A DNA stretch of 64,000 bases, from the NCBI GenBank assembly GCA_049322355.1, contig JBMORG010000001.1:186001-250000 (forward strand), in the 5' to 3' direction. Shown piece by piece: positions 17,254 through 25,869 of the stretch. How positions within the stretch are numbered: position 1 is the stretch's first letter; each line of letters opens with the position of its first letter. Source of the stretch: 0-14-0-80-60-11 sp049322355. Its GTDB lineage: Bacteria; Desulfobacterota; Desulfobaccia; Desulfobaccales; 0-14-0-80-60-11. The translations under genes were made by a program, and so were the position numbers. The notes under the pieces are model-generated. The model was not told the DNA's origin and did not search any database. It saw nothing but the letters and a program-made list of their open reading frames with translations.

Positions 17254-18722
17254 GATGCCTCGCTCCCCAGGGGCAGGATGATAATAAAGGTAGCCCCCTC
17301 ATTCTTTTTGGATTCCAGCTCCAGTCTGCCGCCGTGTTCCTGGATGATGCGAGTGGCAATACTCAGGCCCAAGCCGGTACCTTCTTCCTTGGTGCTGAAA
17401 AACGGTTGAAAGACTTTGTCCCGGATGGATTCGTGAATGCCAGGGCCCGTGTCGCTTACCCGAATGATTGCCGCGGGTCCCAGGGGTGAGTCGTTTGTGG
17501 TTTCCTCCCGTATGGTAATGGCGCCGCCCTCCACCATGACCTCACAGGCGTTGAGCACCAGGTTGACCAGGACTTCTTTCAACTGATCCGGATCGGCCCA
17601 AATCTCGGGCAGCCGTTCTTTGCGGATAAGCTTCACTTCCACTCTGTAGGATTCGAGACGATGGCGCAGCAGGACCAGGGCCATGTTAACTACGTCGGAG
17701 GGGCTGACCCGCTGCATCTTCAGCTTGGGGGGCCGGGAAAATTCCAGAAAATTGCGCACGATGGCGTCGATATGCCGGATTTCCTCGGAAATGACCTGGA
17801 AATCCTCCTGCTGGGACGGGGACATGGCTAAAGAGCGCTTTAAGGTATGGAGGCGCATATTCACCGAGGTCAAGGGATTGCGGATACTGTGGGCAACCCC
17901 GGCGGCGAGCTTGCCCACCATGGCCCATTTGCCTGATTGTAACAGGTGTTCCTGACTGCGTTCCAGTTCGGTTTGGGCCTGGTCCACATCCTCGATGAGA
18001 CTGTGCACCCTGCTGCTCAGCGCCTTAACTTCATCAGGCACCGGGGCGCCGGGATTGACCGGCGCGGTCTCCAGGGCCAGTTGGCGAATGGGCCCCAGGA
18101 TTTGCTTGATGAGGATATAGGCCAACAAGACTCCCAGGAGCGCCACGGCGGGCACCACTGCCAGGGCAAAGGCGTTAATGAAACGGGCCCGGGCCTGGCT
18201 TTCGGTGCGAACCCTGGAGATGACGAATTCTTGGATCAATTTATAGCGTTGGCAGAGATTAAGAATGTCGACAAACTGTTGGCGCACCTGCCAGTGAAGT
18301 TGAGCCCCCGCCTCCCGCTGCCCGTCCTGGTATAAGCCGATCACTCGGTCACGGGCGGCAATATATTTATGATATTCGGCATCAATCTGGGCGACAATGT
18401 CGCGCATGGGCTCGGTGTAGGCCGATTTCCTAGCCTTCCCCAGCCATTCTTCGAAACCCTGGTGATACCGTTGAATTTCCTGGAGCCAGTGAGGGTTTCC
18501 GTCCAGAAAGAAATAAGTCAGAAACCCCTTTTGTCGCAGGAGGGAGGTCTCCAGTTCCTCTGCGGCCTGATAAGCAGCCACATTTTTATCGATCAGAGAG
18601 GTGAGCAGAGAGTCCATGGACTCATTGTGCCACAGAGTAACTACGCCTCCCCCGATGGTGGTGAGCACTAGGGCGATTAAGAGTATGAATATGCGGGTTC
18701 TGAGACTGAGGCGCTTCCACAT
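17238..18722 (-). CDS. Membrane sensor histidine kinase, partner of the NtrC regulator
   Basis: A 494-residue kinase with a first transmembrane helix at ~10-30 (IFILLIALVLTTIGGGVV) and a ~140-residue helical periplasmic region of four-helix-bundle/CHASE3 type. A second helix follows near 185-205 (LAVVPAVALLGVLLAYIL), then a HAMP-like linker. The HisKA domain has the phosphorylatable His in AAGVAHSIRNPLTSV, and the ATPase domain has NLVLNACE, DTGPGIHESI, PFFSTKEEGTGLGLSI and a closing GATFIIILP. It overlaps the NtrC gene downstream, so the two make a classical pair. The ligand is unknown; neighbouring envelope genes suggest an anion or envelope cue. Confidence 0.9.
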   Translation of the reverse strand: MWKRLSLRTRIFILLIALVLTTIGGGVVTLWHNESMDSLLTSLIDKNVAAYQAAEELETSLLRQKGFLTYFFLDGNPHWLQEIQRYHQGFEEWLGKARKSAYTEPMRDIVAQIDAEYHKYIAARDRVIGLYQDGQREAGAQLHWQVRQQFVDILNLCQRYKLIQEFVISRVRTESQARARFINAFALAVVPAVALLGVLLAYILIKQILGPIRQLALETAPVNPGAPVPDEVKALSSRVHSLIEDVDQAQTELERSQEHLLQSGKWAMVGKLAAGVAHSIRNPLTSVNMRLHTLKRSLAMSPSQQEDFQVISEEIRHIDAIVRNFLEFSRPPKLKMQRVSPSDVVNMALVLLRHRLESYRVEVKLIRKERLPEIWADPDQLKEVLVNLVLNACEVMVEGGAITIREETTNDSPLGPAAIIRVSDTGPGIHESIRDKVFQPFFSTKEEGTGLGLSIATRIIQEHGGRLELESKKNEGATFIIILPLGSEASWATF

Positions 18723-18805
18723 GGGTTTAAATATCGGCTTTCGGTATATGATTCCAGTTTTAGGCGGTTGAGCCAGTCAAATCGCCGAAAACCAAAGACA
18801 CGATT

Positions 18806-19591
18806 TTACTGCCGGGATATCAGGTATCCCACCTTAATCTTCTGGTCGGTAGTTACTTGGGCTGCAGCATCCGTCAGGCTGGCGGCCTCCACCGTGGCGG
18901 TGCCCACCTGTTGGCCCGCATCATTATAAATGAAGACTTGGGCGCCAGGAACTATTCCGTGGGAGGCATCCAGGGAAAACCGAATTTCGTAACCCCCGTC
19001 TGCCCTGGTCACCCGGTAAACTTCTGCTTTGCCTGCAGCCGCCATCAGCGCCTCTCTTTTTCCCGACAGTAAAAAGACGGCGCAGAAGGCCAGCCCAATT
19101 CCCGGCAGGCAACCCGCCGCCACCTTGAAGGGTGAGATCCCGAACCAGCGCCGGATCAGGGAGGTTGAGCTTTTTTGGAGGCTGGCGGCATCGGGAAAGA
19201 CCAGGATGCGGAAGGCCGGGGCTTTCCGCGGCGAAATAGTTCTTTTGGGAAGGACCGACAGGCTGTATTCTCCTGGAGAGAGGTGGGAGCCGACTACGAG
19301 CCGCCCCCGCCACATATCTCCTCCCAGGAAATAGCCTTTGTGAATCGCTTCAAAAATTACCTTAAACTGGTCAGAATTGCTGGAAAAAGTCAAATCCTGA
19401 ACGCCGTGGGCTTCATCGGTTAGCTCCCCATTAATTTCAACGGTTTCCCCAGGAAGTACTTTGATAAGGTTGGATGGTTCCCGAAAATGGACCAACAAAC
19501 CGTCCATCAGGGTGAGCAAGGCGATGATGCAGAAGGCCGACCCGATTTTGCTGGTCAGGTTCCGCCATTGATTGACCTGCTTCAGATCCAT
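18806..19591 (-). CDS. Membrane-anchored protein of unknown function
   Basis: The 261-residue protein has a helix near residues 18-35 (AFCIIALLTLMDGLLVHF) and another near 160-180 (LPGIGLAFCAVFLLSG). Between them is an extracytoplasmic beta-rich region (KVLPGETVEINGEL, GRLVVGSHLSPGEYSLSVLP). The cytoplasmic tail includes a small beta domain (IVPGAQVFIYNDAGQQVGTATVEA). I do not recognise a named family. It lies between the lipoprotein gene and the kinase gene on the same strand (83 nt before the kinase start) and may act in sensing or modulate the TauE-like transporter; this is context only. Confidence 0.6.
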   Translation of the reverse strand: MDLKQVNQWRNLTSKIGSAFCIIALLTLMDGLLVHFREPSNLIKVLPGETVEINGELTDEAHGVQDLTFSSNSDQFKVIFEAIHKGYFLGGDMWRGRLVVGSHLSPGEYSLSVLPKRTISPRKAPAFRILVFPDAASLQKSSTSLIRRWFGISPFKVAAGCLPGIGLAFCAVFLLSGKREALMAAAGKAEVYRVTRADGGYEIRFSLDASHGIVPGAQVFIYNDAGQQVGTATVEAASLTDAAAQVTTDQKIKVGYLISRQ

Positions 19592-19707
19592 ATTCCATCA
19601 CCAGGGGAAATTGGTAGGTTCACAAATGCAACTTTGGAACAAGCTGACAATCTGGGTATGAAAAAATAGCAATCCCATGGCCCAACACCTTTATATTACC
19701 ACAAAAT

Positions 19708-19756
19708 AAGAGAATCGCCCCGGGTTTTGTATCGAGGCTGTCCGGGGCGACCCTTT
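19708..19756 (-). terminator. Hairpin between lipoprotein gene and membrane protein/kinase/regulator genes
   Basis: Minus-strand CGCCCCGG (19749-19742) and CCGGGGCG (19723-19716) form an 8-bp GC stem with an 18-nt loop, followed by ATTCTCTTATTTTG. It would act as a full or partial terminator after the lipoprotein gene. Partial read-through would keep the regulators at a lower level than the transporter genes upstream. Confidence 0.5.
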
Positions 19757-19774
19757 AAGGATATGTCGGATTAT

Positions 19775-20365
19775 TTATTTCTTAAAAATGTCCGTCTTGG
19801 TTATGTTCATGAACCTGGCGGCCTTGCCCGGTTCTTTATAGTAGATGCGCACTTCGTCTCCCGCCTCCCAGGTATATTCCGGCATGGCCAGGTATTCCTC
19901 GGGTACGGAAAAGGTCACCAGCAATTTCTGGCGACCGGAATATACCGTGATGGCCTTTTTGTCTTTATCCACGATGGGGAACTTCTTGTCAGCCACCAGG
20001 GGACTGTCCTTGCCCACGTTTTCCTTTTGGTCGATGAGGGTGTAGGCAATCTTCTTCATGCTCTTCTCGACCGGATCATAAATCACGATTTCTTTCGCGT
20101 TGGTGTCCAGCTTCATCCGCAACCCGGCTTTGGGATCAGCGCCCCGCTCACTGGGGTCCTTGGGCAGCGCAAAGGTGACAACCGCCCCGCTGTAATCGGG
20201 ATTGGCGGTGTCGTGTTTGACATCGTTGATAAAGGTCACCGTTTCTTTGTCTTTGTCAAAAGCGATCACCCTGCCTTGGTCCACTTTGCCGTGTTCGCCG
20301 CACCCCCAGACCAGGATCAACGGCAAGATGACGAGCAAGGTCAGCCAGCTATATTTTTTCCGCAT
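19775..20365 (-). CDS. Lipoprotein, possibly DUF4881 family
   Basis: The 196-residue protein begins with a lipoprotein signal (LVILPLILVWGCGE, lipobox ending in Cys). The mature part is charged and beta-rich (GRVIAFDKDKETVTFINDV, GAVVTFALP, EIVIYDP, KKAITVYSGRQKLLVTFSVP, AGDEVRIYY). It resembles lipoproteins of the DUF4881 type that I recall from Desulfovibrio next to TauE-like genes; that assignment is from memory. The ATG at 20365 has GAGGAG 7 nt upstream, better than an upstream TTG at 20380. It follows the TauE-like gene by 36 nt and is likely in its transcript. Confidence 0.65.
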   Translation of the reverse strand: MRKKYSWLTLLVILPLILVWGCGEHGKVDQGRVIAFDKDKETVTFINDVKHDTANPDYSGAVVTFALPKDPSERGADPKAGLRMKLDTNAKEIVIYDPVEKSMKKIAYTLIDQKENVGKDSPLVADKKFPIVDKDKKAITVYSGRQKLLVTFSVPEEYLAMPEYTWEAGDEVRIYYKEPGKAARFMNITKTDIFKK

Positions 20366-20401
20366 AATCGGTCTCCTCAATCTCCTTTTGTAAAACCCGG
20401 T

Positions 20402-21478
20402 TCAGCTTCCCGCCACCGAGATCTGAGCTTGGGCCTTCTTAGCTGCGACTTCTTGCTTGGCCCCTTGTACCATCCTCACGAAGATATAGAGAGACATGGC
20501 CGCCACTAAGCCCAGGATCAGGACCGTGGCCGCGGCGTCAAAGTAAGATTTGCCTGCAGGTATCACTCGGTACATCAGCTTAAGGACGATGGAGAGGGCG
20601 CAACCGATGACCGCCAGACCGAAGGCGATGCGGATGCCGTAGCCTTTGATGTACTTGGTGGCCACGGTGCCTACTTGCGCCCCGATGGCGGCGCCGCACA
20701 ACATGATAACGGCAGCAACCAATTCGGTGCGGCCCTTGTAGGTGTAAGTGCCGGTGCCGTATAAGCCGGAGATCATCACTTCAAAAAGGTCGGTGCCCAC
20801 CGCCACGTGGGTGGGGCAGCCGATGAAGTAGATCAGGGCCGGCATGCGGATCAAGCCGCCGCCGATCCCCAGGATGCCTGCCAGCCAGCCGGTGGCGAAA
20901 CTGATGACAATGGGCAGCCAGGCGGTGCAGGTGATCTGGGCCTCTTTGAAAGTAACCATCGGGGGAATCTTGATCCTGTGCAGGGTCTTATGCCACTCAA
21001 TCCCCGTGGCCAGCTTGTCCACTTCCTTGCCCGCAGCTTCGGCCTCCCTTTCTTTCCGCTTTTTCTTAGCCACGTCAGCAAAGACCATCCAGGCGATGAG
21101 GGCCAGCAGCACCAGGTACAACAGGCGGACATAGAGTTCCACCAACCCGATGCGTTCCAGCCACATGACCATCTGGGCTCCCACTTCGAAGCCCACCACT
21201 GTGCCCACCAGCATAATGAGGCCCAGTTTATAATCCACGTTGCCGAATTTGCCATGGCGCATGGTGGAGATCAGTGATTTGCCCGCCATGTGGGCGATGT
21301 CGGTGCCGATGGCGAAGGCCATGGGAAAACCCAGGATGTTCAGCCCCGGGGTTACCATCCAGGCGCCCCCCATCCCGAAGAAGCCGCCGATAATTCCTAC
21401 GCCAACCCCCAAAATAACCAGCCCGGGCCAGAATATCTTAATTCCCGCTATGGGCATGAGAACATATAGCCAATCCAT
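20402..21478 (-). CDS. TauE/SafE family anion exporter
   Basis: A 358-residue polytopic protein with the two-repeat architecture of the family. The first half has GIIGGFFGMGGAWMVTPGL near residue 30, and the second has GWLAGILGIGGGLIRMPAL near 205. A charged cytoplasmic loop of ~40 residues (KKKRKEREAEAAGKE) separates the halves. TauE/SafE proteins export sulfite or sulfur organic anions such as sulfoacetate in characterised cases; the substrate here is not shown by sequence. It follows the 98-residue membrane protein gene by 36 nt within sigma-54 unit B. Confidence 0.88.
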   Translation of the reverse strand: MDWLYVLMPIAGIKIFWPGLVILGVGVGIIGGFFGMGGAWMVTPGLNILGFPMAFAIGTDIAHMAGKSLISTMRHGKFGNVDYKLGLIMLVGTVVGFEVGAQMVMWLERIGLVELYVRLLYLVLLALIAWMVFADVAKKKRKEREAEAAGKEVDKLATGIEWHKTLHRIKIPPMVTFKEAQITCTAWLPIVISFATGWLAGILGIGGGLIRMPALIYFIGCPTHVAVGTDLFEVMISGLYGTGTYTYKGRTELVAAVIMLCGAAIGAQVGTVATKYIKGYGIRIAFGLAVIGCALSIVLKLMYRVIPAGKSYFDAAATVLILGLVAAMSLYIFVRMVQGAKQEVAAKKAQAQISVAGS

Positions 21479-21514
21479 TGTATTTCCCTCCTGCCTTATC
21501 GTTCTTGGGAAACC

Positions 21515-21811
21515 TTAATGTTCCGCCAGGTCCCGGGATTTCAGGTCTATGCCGATATGGCTCATGATCAGGTCCGCCAGGACTCCAAAAATCAAACCGA
21601 TAATGGGAATTAGGACGACCGTCAGGAGAGCAAAATAAAGGTGACTCTCATTATACAGATTGGTCCACCAGGCTTCCCAGCCGGTAAATTTCCGGGTATC
21701 GGCTACCACCACCAGGGGGGCCGCTTTCGGCCCGGCGGCCAGGACCATCTCAGGCGACAACAGGCCGACCAGGACCAGCAACCCTGTAAGTTTTGCCCAC
21801 CATTTACGCAT
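21515..21811 (-). CDS. Small membrane protein with signal peptide (DVU0150-like)
   Basis: The 98-residue protein has a signal peptide (KLTGLLVLVGLLSPEMVLAAG), a short periplasmic part rich in Trp (TGWEAWWTNLYNES) and one C-terminal helix (YFALLTVVLIPIIGLIFGVL). It resembles a small protein I recall as DVU0150 family from Desulfovibrio, also located beside a TauE-like permease. It probably works as an accessory subunit of that permease. It lies between usp (27 nt) and the TauE-like gene. Confidence 0.65.
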   Translation of the reverse strand: MRKWWAKLTGLLVLVGLLSPEMVLAAGPKAAPLVVVADTRKFTGWEAWWTNLYNESHLYFALLTVVLIPIIGLIFGVLADLIMSHIGIDLKSRDLAEH

Positions 21812-21838
21812 TGTGCTTGTCCTCCTTGAAATTCTTGG

Positions 21839-22252
21839 TTATCTGACCACCGTAACTTCGCAGGGGGCATGGGCCACCACCTTGGCGGCGGTGGAGCCCA
21901 TGACTATCCTTTCCAGGGCGTTCATGCCGGTGCTGCCAATGACGATACGATCAAACTTGCCCTCTTGGGCCCTTCGGATAATTAAGTTGGCCGGCACCAA
22001 ACCGGCTTCCAGCACCGTTTCCACCGGCAGGTTCTTGGCGTCGAACAGGGCCTTGGCCTTTTTCAAAGCATTCCGGGCTTCATCTTCCAGCTTGTCCTTG
22101 ATGTTGGGGGGCATGCCTTCCAGATAATCCGCGCCGTAATAGGCCACCGACATCAAAGTCACCTGGGCGTTCTGGGTTTCTGCCAGTTCCAAAGCTCGTT
22201 GCACGGCTTTCATGGAATGCTGCGAGCCGTCAGTAGCCACCAGTACTTTCAT
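21839..22252 (-). CDS. Universal stress protein, UspA family
   Basis: A single Usp domain of 137 residues. The N-terminal VLVATDGSQHSMKAV strand-loop-helix and the C-terminal IVIGSTGMNALERIVMGSTAAKVVAHAPCEVTVVR, with the G-x2-G-x9-G-S/T motif, indicate the ATP-binding subtype. The ATG at 22252 has AGGAGG 6 nt upstream and is better than an in-frame ATG at 22270. It is the first gene of sigma-54 unit B and has a ~170-nt leader. Confidence 0.92.
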   Translation of the reverse strand: MKVLVATDGSQHSMKAVQRALELAETQNAQVTLMSVAYYGADYLEGMPPNIKDKLEDEARNALKKAKALFDAKNLPVETVLEAGLVPANLIIRRAQEGKFDRIVIGSTGMNALERIVMGSTAAKVVAHAPCEVTVVR

Positions 22253-22436
22253 ATGCGACCTCCTGGGCATGACTTAAGATTGCTCAAGGTTAATATGATC
22301 TGTGATAAGGAGAATGGCGGTGAGGGATTATCTTGCCTCATGATTGCTTCGCTTCATTATTTTCTCTGCGGGACAATAAGCCGGAAAAAATTCTCATGAA
22401 CGATTTCATCTGCTTCAAGGGTTTACTGGCTGTTAA

Positions 22437-22453
22437 AGCAATGGCCGTGCCAG
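22437..22453 (-). promoter_or_regulatory. Sigma-54 promoter B (-24/-12)
   Basis: Minus-strand CTGGCACGGCCATTGCT is a perfect match to TGGCACG-N4-TTGCW, with GG at 22451-22450 and GC at 22439-22438. It faces the usp/TauE/lipoprotein unit and gives a leader of about 174 nt. Confidence 0.88.
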
Positions 22454-22558
22454 GCAATGGAGTACAACTCGATAGACATAACTATTAGGTAATCTTAATA
22501 AATTAAGGTGTTTCAATTAAGTTTGGAACTCACGGGAGTAACGTTTCTGTCAGCAATT

Positions 22559-22573
22559 TTTACAGAGTGTAAA
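22559..22573. promoter_or_regulatory. Upstream activator palindrome, copy B
   Basis: TTTACA-GAG-TGTAAA followed by GGGGG. Its centre lies 115 bp upstream of the -24 GG of promoter B. On the other side it is ~200 bp upstream of PEP-synthase-like paralogue 2, so it could serve both directions. In that direction only a poor RpoN-like match (CTGGTATG-N4-TTGAT at 22728) is visible. The 514-nt gap between usp and paralogue 2 holds no gene. Confidence 0.75.
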
Positions 22574-22766
22574 GGGGGTGTCGGAAGAAACCTGTGGCGG
22601 CTCGCCGGTTTATAAGCGAACTCGCCAATATATGGGCGTAGAAAGTCTCTCAAAGATTTGGGACGCAGCGCAACCCTACTTTCCCAAACAGAAGCTTGGC
22701 TGAAAGGTGACCATTGAACGCTTTTTTCTGGTATGATTCTTGATATATGAATGTTGAGTAAAAGTG

Positions 22767-25427
22767 ATGGAGACCCTCAACCTTTTTCGCGAGATCTTCC
22801 GCAAATTTAAGGGTCGCCGGGCCGAACCCGCCCGGGATGAGCTGGCCGCCGCCTTTCGCTTCCGGTATGCCTGCTTCAAGGATCTACTGGATTCCAACAC
22901 TCAACTTTTGAATATCATTGCTGATCTGGAGGAAAAGCTCAAAGGCCAGCAGGTCTTTGGCATGTCTTACGTGCGCTCCCAGACGGCCCGGGCCGCATTC
23001 CACGCCTTCCGCATGATCAAAAGCCTGGATGTCCTCTCCGGCCACAAATATCCGGTGCTTTATGGGGTGCTGGACTGGATTAACGCAAAGATCAAAGAGC
23101 GCCTGGGTGAGAAGAAGGAACTCCCCCTCACCGACCTGGTCCTGCCGCTGTCTATGGTTGATAAAGAAATGGTGGATTGGGTGGGGGGCAAAAACGCCCA
23201 CTTGGGGGAGGCCTTGAAGATCGGCCTGCCCATCCCGGAGGGCTTTGCCATCACTACCCGGGCCTATGCGGACTTTCTGGCCTTTAATGACCTGGTGGAT
23301 GAGATTAACAAGAGAAAGATGGATATCGATCCCCAGGCCCCCCACACAGTCCAGCAGGTAAGCGAGGACATCCAAACATTGCTCAGCGAGGCCCAGGTCC
23401 CCATTGCCCTGGAGAAAGCCATTATAGAAGCTTATGACCGGATCGAGGCAGAGGTGGGGGCAGCGGGAGGAAAGGTGCCGCTGCGGGTGTCCATGCGCTC
23501 CAGCGCCATCGGGGAAGACAGCGAACTGTCCTTTGCGGGCCAGTATCTCACCATCCTGAACGTGCCGGCGGATCAGTTACTCCCGGCTTACAAAAAAATC
23601 CTGGCAAGTCTCTATACGGCCCGGGCCATCTCGTATCGCCTCAACAAGGGCATCCGGGATGAAGACATCGCCATGAGCGTGGTCTGCCTCCAGATGGTGG
23701 AGGCGGTGGCCAGCGGGGTGATGTATTCCCATCATCCCTTTAACATTCGGGATGACAACCTGCTCATCAGCGCGGTTTGGGGGCTGGGCCCGTATGCGGT
23801 GGATGGGGTTATCACCCCGGACACCTATCGGGTCGCCAAAGCCGATTTGGCCATTCTAGATCAGAAGGTCTCTCATAAAGCCGTGCAACTGGCGGCCAAG
23901 GCGGAGGCGGGCCTGGAGGAAATTCCGGTGCCGCCGGAGCAACAGGATAAACCCTGTCTCTCCCCGGACCAGATCAAAGTCCTGGCAGGGTATGGGGTGA
24001 AACTGGAAGGGCATTATGGCAATCCCCAGGACGTGGAATGGGCCCTGGACCGGCAGGGGCGTCTATTGGTGCTCCAGAGCCGGCCCCTGCGCCTTCAGGC
24101 CCCCACCGGAGAGGAAGCCCAAGAGATTCCGGTAACGGCCGGCTATCCGGTGTTGGTGGAGGGGGGCGCGGCGGCGTTTCCGGGGGTGGGATGCGGGCCG
24201 GCCTTTGTCGTCCTGCGGGATGAAGACCTGCTGGATTTCCCCGAGGGCGCGGTGTTGGTGGCCCGCCACTCTTCTCCCAAGTTTGTCATAGTGATGCCTA
24301 AGGCCCAGGCCATTGTTACGGACTCCGGCAGCATCTCCGGCCACATGGCGTCTCTCTCCCGGGAATTCTCCATCCCCTCGCTCCTTAATACCGGGGTGGC
24401 GACTCAGAATATTGCTCCGGGGCAAATTATTACAGTGGACGCTTATGCCTGCCGTATCTACGCCGGCAAGGTGCCGGAACTGTTGGAACTCCGGCAGACC
24501 CGGGAATCCTACCTGAAAGATACTCCCGTCTACGAAACCTTGAAGCAGGTGGCCGAATTCATTCTGCCTCTACGCTTGGTGGACCCCAAATCCCCGGAAT
24601 TTGCCCCGGAATTTTGCCGGTCTTTGCACGACCTGGGGAGGCTGGTGCACGAATTGTCCTATACCGAGATGTTCAAGATCAGCGACCTGGTTACGGAGCG
24701 CCAGGGGTACGCCATGAAGCTGGATGCTCCCATCCCCCTGGACCTTTATCTCATCGATCTGGGGGGCGGCCTGGCCGGGGGCGACTTAAAGAGGGATAAG
24801 GTTACCATGGACCAGGTGACTTCGGCGCCTCTGCTGGCCCTCCTGAAGGGGATGACGCACCCGGAGGCTCGGGGGCGGGAACCCCGTCCCATTCAACTTT
24901 CCGGCCTATTATCGGTGATGCGGGAACAGATGCTGGCGGCCCCTAATATGGAAGAACGCTTTGGGGAACGCAGTTTCGCTATTATTTCCGACAAGTATCT
25001 CAATTTTTCTTCCCGGGTGGGGTATCATTACAGCGTGCTGGACGCTTATTGCGGCCAGACGGTGAACAAGAACTACATCACCTTCTCTTTTAAGGGGGGC
25101 GCGGCCGACGATGTGCGCCGGAACCGCCGGGTCCGGGCCATCGCCATCGTTCTCATGGGGCTGGATTTCTCCGTGGAGGTGAAGGGCGATAGGGTGGATG
25201 CCCGCTTGCAAAAATATGAGAAGGCCGTAATCGAAGACAAGCTGGACCTCATCGGACGCCTGTTGATCTTCACCCGGCAAATGGATATGCTCATGACCAG
25301 CGAAATAAGCGTCGAGGCGGTGGCTAAAAATTTTCTCCAGGGCAATTACAGCCTGGATATGGCTGCAATTACCGAGTCTGAAAGAGAAGACACCGCGGCG
25401 AACCCAGTTTCGAGTGGCGGAAAATAA
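22767..25427 (+). CDS. PEP-synthase-related ATP-grasp/phosphohistidine protein, paralogue 2
   Basis: The 886-residue protein has the same plan as paralogue 1: N-terminal helical domain (FRYACFKDLLDSN, QQVFGMSYVRS), ATP-grasp domain (GGKNAHLGE, SMRSSAIGEDSELSFAGQY, QDVEWALD), and phosphohistidine domain with His526 in TDSGSISGHMASLSREFSIP. The ~320-residue C-terminal region carries FCRSLHDLGRLVHELSYTEMF and lacks a recognisable PEP-binding barrel. The usual GG of the phosphohistidine loop is GS here. It is divergent from the usp unit and should share activator site B. The ATG at 22767 directly follows an in-frame GTG at 22764 and neither has a strong ribosome binding site. Its role is unknown; it may be a phosphotransfer partner in the stress response of this block. 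Confidence 0.82.
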   Translation: METLNLFREIFRKFKGRRAEPARDELAAAFRFRYACFKDLLDSNTQLLNIIADLEEKLKGQQVFGMSYVRSQTARAAFHAFRMIKSLDVLSGHKYPVLYGVLDWINAKIKERLGEKKELPLTDLVLPLSMVDKEMVDWVGGKNAHLGEALKIGLPIPEGFAITTRAYADFLAFNDLVDEINKRKMDIDPQAPHTVQQVSEDIQTLLSEAQVPIALEKAIIEAYDRIEAEVGAAGGKVPLRVSMRSSAIGEDSELSFAGQYLTILNVPADQLLPAYKKILASLYTARAISYRLNKGIRDEDIAMSVVCLQMVEAVASGVMYSHHPFNIRDDNLLISAVWGLGPYAVDGVITPDTYRVAKADLAILDQKVSHKAVQLAAKAEAGLEEIPVPPEQQDKPCLSPDQIKVLAGYGVKLEGHYGNPQDVEWALDRQGRLLVLQSRPLRLQAPTGEEAQEIPVTAGYPVLVEGGAAAFPGVGCGPAFVVLRDEDLLDFPEGAVLVARHSSPKFVIVMPKAQAIVTDSGSISGHMASLSREFSIPSLLNTGVATQNIAPGQIITVDAYACRIYAGKVPELLELRQTRESYLKDTPVYETLKQVAEFILPLRLVDPKSPEFAPEFCRSLHDLGRLVHELSYTEMFKISDLVTERQGYAMKLDAPIPLDLYLIDLGGGLAGGDLKRDKVTMDQVTSAPLLALLKGMTHPEARGREPRPIQLSGLLSVMREQMLAAPNMEERFGERSFAIISDKYLNFSSRVGYHYSVLDAYCGQTVNKNYITFSFKGGAADDVRRNRRVRAIAIVLMGLDFSVEVKGDRVDARLQKYEKAVIEDKLDLIGRLLIFTRQMDMLMTSEISVEAVAKNFLQGNYSLDMAAITESEREDTAANPVSSGGK

Positions 25428-25478
25428 AAAAGAAAGTCATCCTGCGAGCTTTCTTCCATGAACTTCAGATAAGTACTC

Positions 25479-25843
25479 TTGAATAATTCTTCCTCCCCCT
25501 TTGTTGGCCTCTGCGCCGTGGGTTTTCTGGCCCGTACTTCCTATGCTCTGGCCTGTACCCCGGTTCTGGCGTTGTTTGCGGCCTCTTTGGGTGCCGGCCC
25601 CGAAGCCATCGGCTTTTGCGTGGCCATTTCCACCATCACCGGCATTTTCTTCAAGATGCCCGCCGGGGTGGTGGCGGACGTCCTGGGCAAGACCAGGACC
25701 CTCCTTTACTGGCGGGGGCCCTGATCGGTTTCTGGGGCGGTTTGGATTATCGGGGGCCGTTCGGCATCATCGCCGGTTTTCTCATCATGACGGCTTTGGC
25801 CTTCAGGGTTCTGGTTATAGGGGAAAAAGACGGCAGGGCGTAA
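25479..25843 (+). pseudogene. Remnant of an MFS transporter with most of the middle deleted
   Basis: From 25479 one frame encodes a typical MFS start: a first helix, then FVGLCAVGFLARTSYALACTPVL, a second (AIGFCVAISTITGIFF) and motif A (PAGVVADVLGKTRTLL). After about 80 codons it stops. A second frame continues from ~25716 with GALIGFWGGLDYRGPFGIIAGF and a last helix ending in GEKDGRA, which looks like the final ~45 residues of an MFS protein. A full transporter is about 390-400 residues, so some 270 residues are missing and the frames no longer match. No start with a ribosome site is evident. Confidence 0.7.
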
Positions 25844-25869
25844 CCGGTTGGGAACTTATGAGAGGGGCT

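Noticed and set aside
22728..22744. CTGGTATG-N4-TTGAT as a sigma-54 promoter for PEP-synthase-like paralogue 2
   Set aside because: The -24 box has two changes and the invariant GC of the -12 box is GA; too weak to annotate although its position would suit.
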